From Tautonia rosea (GTDB lineage Bacteria > Planctomycetota > Planctomycetia > Isosphaerales > Isosphaeraceae): a DNA stretch of 64,000 bases. Every line of letters begins with the position of its first letter. The first letter of the stretch is position 1. The position numbers were made by a program, and so were the translations under genes. The DNA lies in the NCBI RefSeq assembly GCF_012958305.1, contig NZ_JABBYO010000002.1, positions 124,001 to 188,000 of the forward strand, in the 5' to 3' direction. A model generated the notes under the pieces. It was given only the letters and a program-made list of their open reading frames with translations. It did not search any database and was not told where the DNA came from. Shown here one piece after another: positions 1 through 8,476 of this stretch.

Positions 1-792
1 CATCGGGCTGCGGAGGTTGGGGATCAGGTGGAAGAGGAAGCCGACGAGGCCGACGATCACCTGGGTGATCATGACGACGGCGGCGAATCGCCAGGTCAAT
101 CGGCTGGTGGGGAAGGTGGCGACGGCGAACAGGGCTCCCACGGCATAGGCGGCGGAGATGACGCCGATCCACTCGGAGGAGTAGAAGAAACCGTTCTGGG
201 CGTGGTCGGCCAGGCAGAGGACGAAGTTGCCGAGGAAGCCCCCCATCGCCAGCAGGACGACCCATCGGGCCCATTCGAGGCTTGGGGCGTGCTCGGTCCG
301 GTTGAGGATGACGAGCAGGCCGAGGCCGGCATAGGCCAGGGGGGCGGCAAACGGGGCGGTGTAGACGAGGTTGTGGATTGTCTGCGATTCGAAGAAGTGG
401 CTTTGCAGGTGAAGGAGCATGCCGGCCACCCCGACGACGATGGCAAGGGCTCCGACAAGGTGGCCGAGCCATCGGGCGAGCCATCGACGCCAGCCGGGGG
501 GGCCGTCAGCGATCGGGTCGGTCGAAAGGTACGGGCGGAGCCGTCCCTGGAGCAGCCAGCAGACGACCAGGACCGGAGGAGCCGCGAGGGAGAAAAGGAA
601 GGGGATCCACTCGCTCGCCTCGGCGAAGCGGTTCATCGAGTGGGCCATGAAAATATCAAGCGCCAGGAAGGCAAAGTTTCCGGCGGCGAACAGTTCGAGC
701 CAGGGCAAAGGGCGGGTCCACCAGGGGGCGGAGGAGTCGGCGTGGGTGACGATCTCACTCGGCGTCGGTGGCGGTGTCGGATGAGTCGGCAT
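1..792 (-). CDS. multi-pass membrane protein, partial (3' end beyond left edge)
   Basis: The frame is open from an ATG at 792 to the left edge, giving 264 codons with no stop. After a Pro/Thr-rich N-terminus (MPTHPTPPPTPSE) it encodes many hydrophobic stretches, for example around FAFLALDIFMAH, LFSLAAPPVLVVCWLL, ALAIVVGVAGMLL and WVVLLAMGGFLGNFVL, so it is a polytopic inner-membrane protein. It starts 38 bases inside the octaheme cytochrome gene in another frame, after an AGGAGG-like stretch, so the two are translationally coupled. I do not recognise a family. By context it could anchor the cytochrome or link it to the quinone pool, but no haem-binding motif is visible. The reading frame is well supported; the function is not. 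Confidence 0.7.
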   Translation of the reverse strand, partial: MPTHPTPPPTPSEIVTHADSSAPWWTRPLPWLELFAAGNFAFLALDIFMAHSMNRFAEASEWIPFLFSLAAPPVLVVCWLLQGRLRPYLSTDPIADGPPGWRRWLARWLGHLVGALAIVVGVAGMLLHLQSHFFESQTIHNLVYTAPFAAPLAYAGLGLLVILNRTEHAPSLEWARWVVLLAMGGFLGNFVLCLADHAQNGFFYSSEWIGVISAAYAVGALFAVATFPTSRLTWRFAAVVMITQVIVGLVGFLFHLIPNLRSPM

Positions 793-2026
793 CCTCCTTG
801 CCCTCCCCGCGCAACTCGGCGGCATGGTGCTTGATTTCGGCGAGCTTGGCGACGAGTTCGTAGAAGCCGTGCCACTGGACGAAGTCGGCTCCGCCCATGA
901 AGGCGCCGTGTTTGGCCGTGCGGCCGTAGTAGTGCCAGAGGTCGAAGTAGAGGAACTCGATTGGCTCGTCGAAGGGGGCGGGGGTGAGGAGATTTTCCTC
1001 GTAAAGCCCTTCCATGACCTCTCGGGCCTGCTTGACGAGGGAGTTGGTGGACTTGAGGACGCTTTCGGCCTCTCGGTAGAAGGTGCTGATGTTATTGTTC
1101 GTGTGGCATTCGAGGCAGGACGCCTTCATCTCGATCTGCTTTTTGCGGAAGTCGTCGCGACGGTCGGAGACCTCGGCAAAGAGGAAGTAGGAGAGGCGTT
1201 CGCCGACGTCGTGGGTGGGGTCGAGGCGATCTCCGATGCCGCTCATGTGGCAGGTGGAGCAGGTGGGGACTGGCATGTCCTTCGAGGTGAGGGTCTTGGG
1301 ATCAGCCCCGAGGTTCATGTCGTGGCGCTGGGCGTGGAAGAGGACGCCGTGCTTCGATTCGTTGTAGATTTCGAGCTGCGAATGATCGGGCCCCATGTGG
1401 CACTGGCCGCAGGTCTGGGGAGATCGGGCCAGCTCGACCGAGGCGACGTGGCGGGCGTGGCACGAGGTACACGAGCCGATCGAGCCGTCGGCGTTCGGCT
1501 TCCCAATGTCGTGGCACTTCTGGCAGCCCTTGGTGATCGAAGCGGGACCCTGGAGCATGGCCAGGGCGTTCGGCTCGCGATCGACCCAGCCGGGGTGGTA
1601 CTGCTCGGCAAAGGCGATTTGCTCGGCGGTGAAATCCTCGGCGCCGGTGACGGCGGCCCAGGAGGGGGCGGCGTGCCGGCTGCGGAGGTACTGATCGTAC
1701 TGGTCCTTGTGGCAGCCGGAGCAGTTCAGGGCGGTGACCTGCTTGACGATCTCGAAGCCCTGATGCGGCAGGACCTCCTGGCCTTCCTGGGGGGTGTGGC
1801 AATCCATGCAGTTGAGTCCGGCGGAAGCGTGGGCGCTCATCTCGAATTCATGGACGACCGCGCCGGTTTCGTGTTCGTGGCACTGAGCACAGCGGCCGGT
1901 GGCCTTGACCATCGCCGGGGTGGTTCGGGCGACCTCGACGGCCGGGCGGCGGCTGTTGACGACAAAGGCGGCCACGATCATGGCCGTGCCGAGAAAGACG
2001 GCAAGAAAGACACCGCGAAAGGACAT
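755..2026 (-). CDS. octaheme cytochrome c, hydroxylamine oxidoreductase-like family
   Basis: This 423-residue protein has one N-terminal membrane or signal segment (about residues 5-24) and exactly eight CxxCH haem c sites, near residues 46, 73, 102, 168, 186, 206, 256 and 304. A helical C-terminal region without haem follows, including WHYYGRTAKHGAF and WHGFYE. Haem number, spacing and C-terminal motifs fit the HAO/octaheme reductase superfamily, whose members oxidise hydroxylamine or hydrazine or reduce nitrite. It should act outside the cytoplasmic membrane. Whether the active-site tyrosine that cross-links the catalytic haem in true HAO is present cannot be decided without an alignment, so the direction of catalysis is open. 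No other nitrogen-cycle gene is in the window. The next gene is an overlapping membrane protein, a likely partner. Confidence 0.85.
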   Translation of the reverse strand: MSFRGVFLAVFLGTAMIVAAFVVNSRRPAVEVARTTPAMVKATGRCAQCHEHETGAVVHEFEMSAHASAGLNCMDCHTPQEGQEVLPHQGFEIVKQVTALNCSGCHKDQYDQYLRSRHAAPSWAAVTGAEDFTAEQIAFAEQYHPGWVDREPNALAMLQGPASITKGCQKCHDIGKPNADGSIGSCTSCHARHVASVELARSPQTCGQCHMGPDHSQLEIYNESKHGVLFHAQRHDMNLGADPKTLTSKDMPVPTCSTCHMSGIGDRLDPTHDVGERLSYFLFAEVSDRRDDFRKKQIEMKASCLECHTNNNISTFYREAESVLKSTNSLVKQAREVMEGLYEENLLTPAPFDEPIEFLYFDLWHYYGRTAKHGAFMGGADFVQWHGFYELVAKLAEIKHHAAELRGEGKEDADSSDTATDAE

Positions 2027-2392
2027 GGCGACCTGCTGGACCTGGGACCGAGATGAGGGGTCGAGACGGGGGGCCGTTCCTCGAAGCGGCTCCCGCGACC
2101 GTTTTCACGGAACTCTGGGAGACAGGAACAGGGCGTCCGTCACCTGAGATGATCGTTGCGCACGACCTCGGAATCGCTGGGGACGAGGACGGCCCGAGGG
2201 AAACATGAAGGGGGGGCGAGTCCGGCCGCGTCCTCTGACTATAATCAGATCGTCCCGAACGTCGTTTCAGGATGACCTGGAAACCGGGACTTATCAAGGT
2301 GACTCTGTCACGAAGGCCCGCCAAGGAGGTTCGATCCGGTCTGATCGGCCGCGAGTGGTGGGGACTTTGGCTCTGACGACGAGGCGATTGCC
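2027..2392. other. divergent intergenic region
   Basis: A 366-base gap lies between the cytochrome gene (leftward) and the DUF255 gene (rightward) and must hold both promoters. A TATAAT-like hexamer occurs near 2239, inside a small inverted repeat (CTGA/TCAG). No convincing -35 box sits at the right distance on either strand. I see no RNA gene or coding frame here. Confidence 0.4.
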
Positions 2393-4474
2393 ATGACCCA
2401 CGCTGCCGACCGACCCGCCAACCGCCTTGCCGGGGAGACGAGTCCGTACCTGCTTCAGCATCAGTATAACCCGGTGGACTGGTATCCTTGGGGCGAGGAA
2501 GCCTTTGCCAGGGCCAGGGCCGAGGACAAGCCGATCTTCCTGTCGGTCGGTTACTCGGCCTGCCACTGGTGCCACGTGATGGAGCGGGAGAGCTTCGAGA
2601 ATGACGCGATCGCTCGGATCATGAACGAGCACTTCATTAACGTGAAGGTTGATCGGGAAGAACGGCCCGACGTGGATCAGATCTACATGGCGGCGATCCA
2701 GGCCCTGAGCGGTCATGGCGGCTGGCCGATGTCGGTTTTTCTCACACCCGAGGGAAAGCCCTTTTGGGGGGGGACCTATTTCCCTCCCCGAGACGCTCGG
2801 GGGATGCCGGGGTTTGCCCGCGTCTTGACCAGTATTCATGATGCCTGGACCGATCGCCGCGAGGCCCTGATGAACTCGGCCAGGGAATTGACCGACCACC
2901 TGGGAGCCGCAGGCCGGGTGCCGCCGTCGGAGGGGGAACTGGACTCGGGCTTGCTCGATCATGCGCTCAAGCAACTGGAGCGGGCGTTTGAGCCGAAGGA
3001 CGGGGGGTTCGGATCGGCGCCCAAGTTTCCGCATCCGATGGATTTGCGTTTACTGTTGCGTTTGCATCGGTACAAAGGAGATGACCACTCGCTGTACATG
3101 GTTCGCCACACGCTTGGGAAGATGGCGAGAGGAGGAATCTACGACCACCTTGGCGGCGGCTTTGCGCGGTACTCGACCGACAACGAGTGGTTAGTGCCCC
3201 ACTTCGAGAAGATGCTTTATGACAATGCGTTGCTGGCCTCGACCTACATCGAGGCGTATCAATTGACGAAGGATCCGGAGTTCGCCCGCGTGGCTCGGAA
3301 GATCTTCGACTACACCCTCGGGCGAATGACGGATCCTGAGGGGGGCTTCTACGCTACCGAGGACGCCGATAGCGAAGGCGAGGAAGGGAAATACTACGTC
3401 TGGACGCTCGATGAGATTCGAGAGGTGCTCGGGGCCGATCGGGCCGAGACGTTCGCGATGGTCTTTGACGTGACGGAGCAGGGGAACTGGGAGGGGCATA
3501 CCATCTTGAACATGCCCAAACCGCTAGATCAGGCTGCGGCGGCAATTGGCCGAGACGTGGACGAACTCCGCTCCGAGCTGGATGAGGATCAGGCAATGCT
3601 CCTGGCCGTCCGGGAGCAACGGATCCCGCCGGGGAAGGATACGAAGGTACTTACGTCGTGGAACGGATTGATGATTGCCGCGATGGCCGACGGAGGTCAT
3701 GCCTTGAGGGACGATCGCTACCTCGACGCTGCAGAGAAGGCGGCAGCCTTCTTGCTGGATCGGATGCGGGGCGACGACGGCCGATTGCTGCATAGCTTCA
3801 AGGATGGTCAGGCAAAGTTCAATGCGTATCTCGACGATTATGCGAACTTGATTGACGGTCTGACTCGGCTTTACGAGGCGACGGGGAAGGTGCGCTGGGT
3901 TGCATTGGCTCTGGATTTGACGGAGGTGATGATCGCTCAGTTCTTCGATGCGGAAGACGGCGGGTTCTTCTATACCGGCGTCGATCACGAGGCACTCATT
4001 ACCCGGACGAAAGATGCATATGACAATGCAACCCCTTCGGGCAATGCGATGGCCGCGACGGCGCTTGCTCGGCTGGCCGCATTGACGGGTCGAGGTGATC
4101 TGGACGAACTTGCGCGTCGGACGATTCAATCCGTGCGCCTGGTCCTGGAGAAGGCCCCGACGGCGGCGGGGCAGAGCCTGATTGCGCTGGATTTCCTGCT
4201 CTCCCGATCGAAGGAGATTGCCGTCGTGGCGGGAGAGGATCGGGGTGAACTGGTTGAGGTCTTGCGGCGGATTCGAGGGCGCTTCCTCCCCCATGCGGTT
4301 GTCGCGCCGACGGCTCCGGATGAGGGCGAGCAGGCCGAAGCGGCGCAGATCGTGCCGTTGCTGGCGGATCGGCCAGTGAGGGAGGGGAAGACAACGATCT
4401 ATGTTTGCGAGAACTTCACCTGCCAGGAGCCGGTCTTCCTGGATCGGCTCGAATCAGCCCTTGGGGACGAATGA
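2393..4474 (+). CDS. DUF255 thioredoxin-like / six-hairpin glycosidase-fold protein (YyaL/SPATA20 family)
   Basis: At 693 residues the protein has the usual length of this family. The N-terminal thioredoxin-like domain begins with the hallmark [14 protein letters not shown] and carries the CHWCH motif (around residue 60), DREERPDVD and [12 protein letters not shown] long alpha/alpha-barrel region follows, with family motifs such as [23 protein letters not shown] and TSWNGLMI. There is no signal peptide, so it is cytoplasmic. The biochemical role of the family is not established; the CxxC pair suggests thiol chemistry and the barrel suggests carbohydrate binding. It is followed after about 60 bases by the RNA phosphotransferase gene on the same strand. 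Confidence 0.9.
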   Translation: MTHAADRPANRLAGETSPYLLQHQYNPVDWYPWGEEAFARARAEDKPIFLSVGYSACHWCHVMERESFENDAIARIMNEHFINVKVDREERPDVDQIYMAAIQALSGHGGWPMSVFLTPEGKPFWGGTYFPPRDARGMPGFARVLTSIHDAWTDRREALMNSARELTDHLGAAGRVPPSEGELDSGLLDHALKQLERAFEPKDGGFGSAPKFPHPMDLRLLLRLHRYKGDDHSLYMVRHTLGKMARGGIYDHLGGGFARYSTDNEWLVPHFEKMLYDNALLASTYIEAYQLTKDPEFARVARKIFDYTLGRMTDPEGGFYATEDADSEGEEGKYYVWTLDEIREVLGADRAETFAMVFDVTEQGNWEGHTILNMPKPLDQAAAAIGRDVDELRSELDEDQAMLLAVREQRIPPGKDTKVLTSWNGLMIAAMADGGHALRDDRYLDAAEKAAAFLLDRMRGDDGRLLHSFKDGQAKFNAYLDDYANLIDGLTRLYEATGKVRWVALALDLTEVMIAQFFDAEDGGFFYTGVDHEALITRTKDAYDNATPSGNAMAATALARLAALTGRGDLDELARRTIQSVRLVLEKAPTAAGQSLIALDFLLSRSKEIAVVAGEDRGELVEVLRRIRGRFLPHAVVAPTAPDEGEQAEAAQIVPLLADRPVREGKTTIYVCENFTCQEPVFLDRLESALGDE

Positions 4475-4535
4475 CGATCCTGGTGAACCCTGGAGCGCCT
4501 TTGCGAGTCCCTGAGAAGAGGGAGGGCCTTCCGCC

Positions 4536-5090
4536 ATGTCGTCGCAAATGATCCGGGTGAGTCAATTCCTGAGCCTTGTTCTGCGACATCAGCCGGAGGC
4601 GATCGGCCTGACCCTCGACGAGGGGGGCTGGGCGTCGGTCGATGAGCTGATCTCTTGCGCCGCGAGAAATGGGACGAAGCTCGATCGGGATCTGATCGCC
4701 AAGGTTGTCGCGTCGAACGACAAGCAGCGATTCCGCATCAGCGACGACGGGCTGCGCATCCGGGCGAGCCAGGGTCACTCGATTGCAGTCGATCTGGGGC
4801 TGGAACCGGTTTCGCCCCCCGAAGTGCTCTACCATGGCACGGCGACGCGATTCCTTGACGCGATACTGCGAGAAGGGCTCCGGCCGTCGGGGAGGCAGCA
4901 CGTCCATCTCTCGGGCGATGAGGGGACGGCCGTCACGGTCGGCCGACGGCATGGAGCACCGGTGATTCTGCGGGTGGCGGCCGGGAGGATGGTCGCCGAT
5001 GGGTTTGTGTTCTTTCGATCGGACAACGGGGTCTGGCTGACGGATCGGGTCCCGGCCTCATATCTGGAAATGTCTGAAGGGGAGCGTTGA
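4536..5090 (+). CDS. kptA: RNA 2'-phosphotransferase (Tpt1/KptA family)
   Basis: This 184-residue protein belongs to the family that transfers an internal RNA 2'-phosphate to NAD+, giving ADP-ribose 1''-2''-cyclic phosphate and nicotinamide. The sequence shows the N-terminal [12 protein letters not shown] motif with the Arg-His pair, [18 protein letters not shown] with a conserved Arg, GHSI, and the NAD-binding half with [20 protein letters not shown] and [11 protein letters not shown]. These are all the expected landmarks, so it should be active. A GGGAGG ribosome-binding site precedes the ATG. Bacteria lack the fungal tRNA-splicing pathway that makes 2'-phosphates, so its natural substrate here is unknown; NAD-dependent processing of RNA damage or capping products is possible. 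Confidence 0.92.
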   Translation: MSSQMIRVSQFLSLVLRHQPEAIGLTLDEGGWASVDELISCAARNGTKLDRDLIAKVVASNDKQRFRISDDGLRIRASQGHSIAVDLGLEPVSPPEVLYHGTATRFLDAILREGLRPSGRQHVHLSGDEGTAVTVGRRHGAPVILRVAAGRMVADGFVFFRSDNGVWLTDRVPASYLEMSEGER

Positions 5091-5117
5091 CGATCTGCGC
5101 TGCGTCGGGCCGAGTGG

Positions 5118-6245
5118 TCAATCGACGGTGGGGAGGGTGAAGCAGAAGGCGCTTCCGGAGCCGTACGGGGAAGGTTCGACCCAGATGCGTCCGCCGTGAG
5201 CCTCGACCACGCGCTTGCAGAAGGCCAGGCCGATGCCGGTGCCGGAAATCCGGGTCGGCTGGTGGAGGCGGCAAAACATCTCGAAGACACGTTCGCGATC
5301 TTCGGGGTTGATGCCAAGCCCGTTGTCGATGACGCGGAAGCGGGTGAAGCTGCCCTCGGTAGGCTCGGCCTCGATGCGGATGGAGGGTGGGGCATCGCTG
5401 CGGTACTTGACGGCGTTGCCGATGAGGTTCTGCATCAGGTGGTCAAGCTGTGTGCGCTGGCCTCGGACGGCGGGTAAGGGACCGTTTGAGACGGACGCTC
5501 GACCTTCGCGGAGGGTTTCGCAAAGGACCTTCAAGGCGTCGGAGAGGACACGCTCCATGGGAACGATCTCGGTTCCCTGGCGTTCGTCGTTCTCGGCATC
5601 AGCGAAGCGAAGCAGTTCGGCGACGAGTTCGCTCAGGCTTCGGATCGATCCTTCGGCCTGGCCGAGGACGTCGGAAAGACGCTTCGGATCGTCGGCGGCG
5701 CGTCGGGCGAGCATGAGGTTCAGCGAGACGACATTCAGAGGGTTGCGGACCTCGTGAGCCATCAGGTGGGCGAAGCGTCGCAGCTCCTCGTTGCGGCGTT
5801 CGAGCTGGGCGGCATAGTCCTGAAGCTGGCGCTGGGCGGTCTTGCGTTCGATGGCGTAGCGGATTGATCGCAAGAGGATCGCGCCGGTGATCTCGGATTT
5901 CACGAGGAAGTCTTGCGCGCCGCGCTGGAGGGCATCGGCGGCGAAATCGAGATCATCGAGCGAGGTCAGGACGACGACCGGCAGCTCGGGTCGGGCTTCC
6001 AGGACAGCGGCAAGTGTGTGGGCGAGGCTGCTATCGGGCAAGACCAGGTCGAGAAGCAGCGCATGCAACTCGTCGGCCTGTGCCAGGCGTTGCCGGGCTC
6101 CGGCGAGGCAATCAACGTGTTCGAGGATGACGGGACGACCCTTGGGCCGCGATCGGACAAGATGCTGTCGGATCAAGTCGGCGTGGTCCGGGTCATCCTC
6201 GACGAGCAGCACGCGCAGGGGTTGCGAGGCCATGAGGGGTTTCAC
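5118..6245 (-). CDS. hybrid response-regulator receiver / histidine kinase
   Basis: The 375 residues begin with a receiver domain (about 8-125: VLLVEDDPDHADL, phospho-acceptor in LLLDLVLPDSSL, conserved Lys in FLVKSE). A coiled linker, a HisKA helix with the phospho-acceptor His in LMAHEVRNPLNVV, and an HATPase domain (NLIGNAVKY, DNGLGI, SGTGIGLAFCKRVVEAHGG) follow. There is no membrane segment, so it is a cytosolic kinase whose receiver probably takes phosphate from a partner. Its start codon is GTG at 6245, overlapping the stop of the preceding regulator by four bases; an ATG four codons later is the alternative. It is the last gene of a three-gene signalling cluster. Confidence 0.88.
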   Translation of the reverse strand: MKPLMASQPLRVLLVEDDPDHADLIRQHLVRSRPKGRPVILEHVDCLAGARQRLAQADELHALLLDLVLPDSSLAHTLAAVLEARPELPVVVLTSLDDLDFAADALQRGAQDFLVKSEITGAILLRSIRYAIERKTAQRQLQDYAAQLERRNEELRRFAHLMAHEVRNPLNVVSLNLMLARRAADDPKRLSDVLGQAEGSIRSLSELVAELLRFADAENDERQGTEIVPMERVLSDALKVLCETLREGRASVSNGPLPAVRGQRTQLDHLMQNLIGNAVKYRSDAPPSIRIEAEPTEGSFTRFRVIDNGLGINPEDRERVFEMFCRLHQPTRISGTGIGLAFCKRVVEAHGGRIWVEPSPYGSGSAFCFTLPTVD

Positions 6246-6682
6246 TCGTCGGTCCGGGGTGGGAGGACGTTCCAGACTCCCCAGTAAAGGCTGAGGTCAT
6301 TGACCATCTGGCGGAATTTCTCGAAGTCGACGGGCTTGACCAGATAGCTGTTGACGTGGTGCTCGTAGGCCCGTTCGCGGTCGGCCTCGGCGTCGGAGGT
6401 GGTAAGGATGACGACGGGCAGGTCGCGCAGGTCGTCGTCGGCCCGAATGGCAGCGAGGACTTCAAGGCCGTCGAGCTTTGGCAGCTTCAGGTCGAGCAGG
6501 ACGACGTCGGGCCGCTCGGCGTCGGGGTACTTTTCTTCGCGGCGGAGGAAGGCCAGGGCCTCGACCCCATCGGAGACGTGGGTCACGGAGTTGGCCACCC
6601 GGGCGCGTCGGAGGTTTCGTTTGACGAGTTCGGCGTGGTCCTCGTCGTCTTCCACGAGCAGGAATTTGACCATGCGGCTCAT
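6242..6682 (-). CDS. single-domain response regulator (CheY/Rcp1-like)
   Basis: The 146 residues form one receiver domain with no output domain. The acidic pocket is in LLVEDDEDHAE, the phospho-acceptor Asp in DVVLLDLKLPKLDG, the Thr in VVILTTSD and the Lys in SYLVKPVDFEKF. The extended acidic loop and the last motif are typical of Rcp1-like regulators paired with phytochrome-like kinases. It lies between two kinase genes and overlaps the downstream hybrid kinase by four bases, so it is probably the phosphate shuttle between them. Confidence 0.9.
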   Translation of the reverse strand: MSRMVKFLLVEDDEDHAELVKRNLRRARVANSVTHVSDGVEALAFLRREEKYPDAERPDVVLLDLKLPKLDGLEVLAAIRADDDLRDLPVVILTTSDAEADRERAYEHHVNSYLVKPVDFEKFRQMVNDLSLYWGVWNVLPPRTDE

Positions 6683-6778
6683 TGGTGAGGAGATCCTTTC
6701 CAGGAGAACACGATTGCTCGGCGAGGCGACGGCTTGAGGGGATTGGGGAGGAACACCGGGACAGGAGCAGGGTTCCGA

Positions 6779-8305
6779 TCACGGCGATCCACATTCCGGG
6801 CCGTCGGGATCGGAGTGATCAGGCAAGGCGATCCAGAAGGTTGCTCCCTGGCCCGGTTCGGAATCGACCCAGGCGCGGCCGCGAAGCACCGAGGCAACCT
6901 TGGCCACCGAGGCCAGGCCGACACCAGTGCCAGGCTTGGCGGTATCGAGCCGCTGGAACAGACCAAAGATCTTCTGATGATATTCCGGGGCAATGCCCGG
7001 TCCGGTGTCGCGGACGAACATAAGGACCTGACCCTCCTCGTGACGACCGCCGAGCGTCACGAGCGTGCCGGGTTGATCGCAGGCGTATTTCAGGGCGTTT
7101 TCAAGGAGGTTTTCGAGGGCTCGGGAGAGGTCGCGATCGACGGCGAAGACCCCCTCGGGTAGCTCGGGATCGACCTCCAGCCGGGCCTCGCGTTCTTCGA
7201 ATCGAGGGCGCAAGACTTCGGCGACCTCGTGGACGAGTCGGGGCAGGTCGAGCGATTTCGGCGGGGAGTCGGAGCGGCCGATTCGGCTCAGTTCCAGCAG
7301 GTCGTCGATGAGCTGGTTCATTCGAGTCACGGCGTTCCGGACCCGTCGGGCGGCGTCGAGGGCCGATTCGGTGTCGCCGGCTTCGAGGTCTTCTTCGAGG
7401 AGTCCGACGTAGCCGGTGCAGGTGACCAGGGGACTTTTCAGGTCGTGCGAGACGGTGTAGACGAACTGTTCCAGCTCGTCGCTCCGGCGACGAAGATCGC
7501 GGCCGATGGAGACCAGCCGACGTTCCATCGCTCGGCGGCTGGTCACGTCCTGGGCAATGATTGAAGCGCCGACGATTGCCGAGCGAGTATCTCGGATCGG
7601 TGCCATGCGAAGCGAGAGTTCGAGGCGGTCGCCGTTGTCTCGGCGATGTTCGACGACATGCCCCGAGATGGTTTCGCCGCGAAGGACTCGAGGGAGGAGA
7701 TCGGGCAAGAGATCGAGCCGGATCCAGGGGGCGAGCGAGGCGGCCGACTGACCGAGCATGATGTCGGAAGGTTGGCCGAAGAGGCGTTCGGACCCGCCAT
7801 CGCAGGCAATCACGACGCCGTCATGATCGAGGCCGAGGATGGCGTCGTCGTCCGCGTTGATGATCGCGGCGAGGTAGGCGTTGCGGTCGAGAGCGCGGCG
7901 CAGATCGTCCGTATCCTGGATGGAGCCGGCAAACGTGACGATGGGGCGATCCTCGGAAGGTGGAGCACCCCGGACGCGGAACCACTGGGCTCCGGATTCG
8001 GTCTGAAGGCGGAAGGTGACGTCCAGCTCGCCTCGGGTTGTCGCATGATCGAGTGCCGACTCAAAGGCGGCGGCATCGTCCGCGAGCATTCGACTCCGGA
8101 CGGCATCCCAGGTGGGAGGCAAGGGGCTAGAGGAGGAACCTCCGAGCAACACCGAGGCCCGAGGGGAGAACCAGACCATCCCGGTCGGCACGTCCCACTC
8201 CCAGAGGCCTTCGGTCGAGCCGTGGATGGCTCGAAGCAACCGGGTCACGTCCGCCTCGGTCAGCGGGGGAAGGTCGGGAATGGTTCGCCTGGTTCGTTCC
8301 GTCAT
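6779..8305 (-). CDS. PAS-domain sensor histidine kinase, soluble
   Basis: The 508 residues contain two PAS-type sensor regions (about 20-135 and 140-260; WEWDVPTGMVWFSPRA, then AAIINADDDAILGLD). A coiled coil, a HisKA domain with the phospho-acceptor in YTVSHDLKSPL, and an HATPase domain with NLLENALKYA, DTGPGI and GTGVGLASV follow. There is no membrane span, so the signal is sensed inside the cell; no PAS cofactor can be assigned by eye. The HDLKSPL type of H box is common in phytochrome-related kinases that signal to Rcp1-like regulators, matching the next gene. It is probably the first gene of the cluster 8305 to 5118. Confidence 0.88.
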   Translation of the reverse strand: MTERTRRTIPDLPPLTEADVTRLLRAIHGSTEGLWEWDVPTGMVWFSPRASVLLGGSSSSPLPPTWDAVRSRMLADDAAAFESALDHATTRGELDVTFRLQTESGAQWFRVRGAPPSEDRPIVTFAGSIQDTDDLRRALDRNAYLAAIINADDDAILGLDHDGVVIACDGGSERLFGQPSDIMLGQSAASLAPWIRLDLLPDLLPRVLRGETISGHVVEHRRDNGDRLELSLRMAPIRDTRSAIVGASIIAQDVTSRRAMERRLVSIGRDLRRRSDELEQFVYTVSHDLKSPLVTCTGYVGLLEEDLEAGDTESALDAARRVRNAVTRMNQLIDDLLELSRIGRSDSPPKSLDLPRLVHEVAEVLRPRFEEREARLEVDPELPEGVFAVDRDLSRALENLLENALKYACDQPGTLVTLGGRHEEGQVLMFVRDTGPGIAPEYHQKIFGLFQRLDTAKPGTGVGLASVAKVASVLRGRAWVDSEPGQGATFWIALPDHSDPDGPECGSP

Positions 8306-8476
8306 CCATCCAGGTCCTTTTCGCGAGCGCTTGCCCGTCCTGCCCTTTGAAGACTAGGATTATAACGTTCGACCGTCGAGAATCGCACCACCCTGAGGCG
8401 TGATCGGATGATCGGGGAGCGTCTCGACGACCGCAAAACGACCTGATCGGCCCCTCATTGAGGAGGATTCCGGCCC

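Noticed and set aside
28-834. Open frame of 268 codons on the plus strand, very Glu/Asp/Gly-rich
   Set aside because: It is the antisense of the hydrophobic membrane protein on the minus strand, which explains its acidic composition.
824-2056. Open frame of 410 codons on the plus strand opposite the octaheme cytochrome gene
   Set aside because: It mirrors the GC-rich codons of the real gene; the minus strand has eight CxxCH motifs and a signal peptide, the plus frame nothing recognisable.
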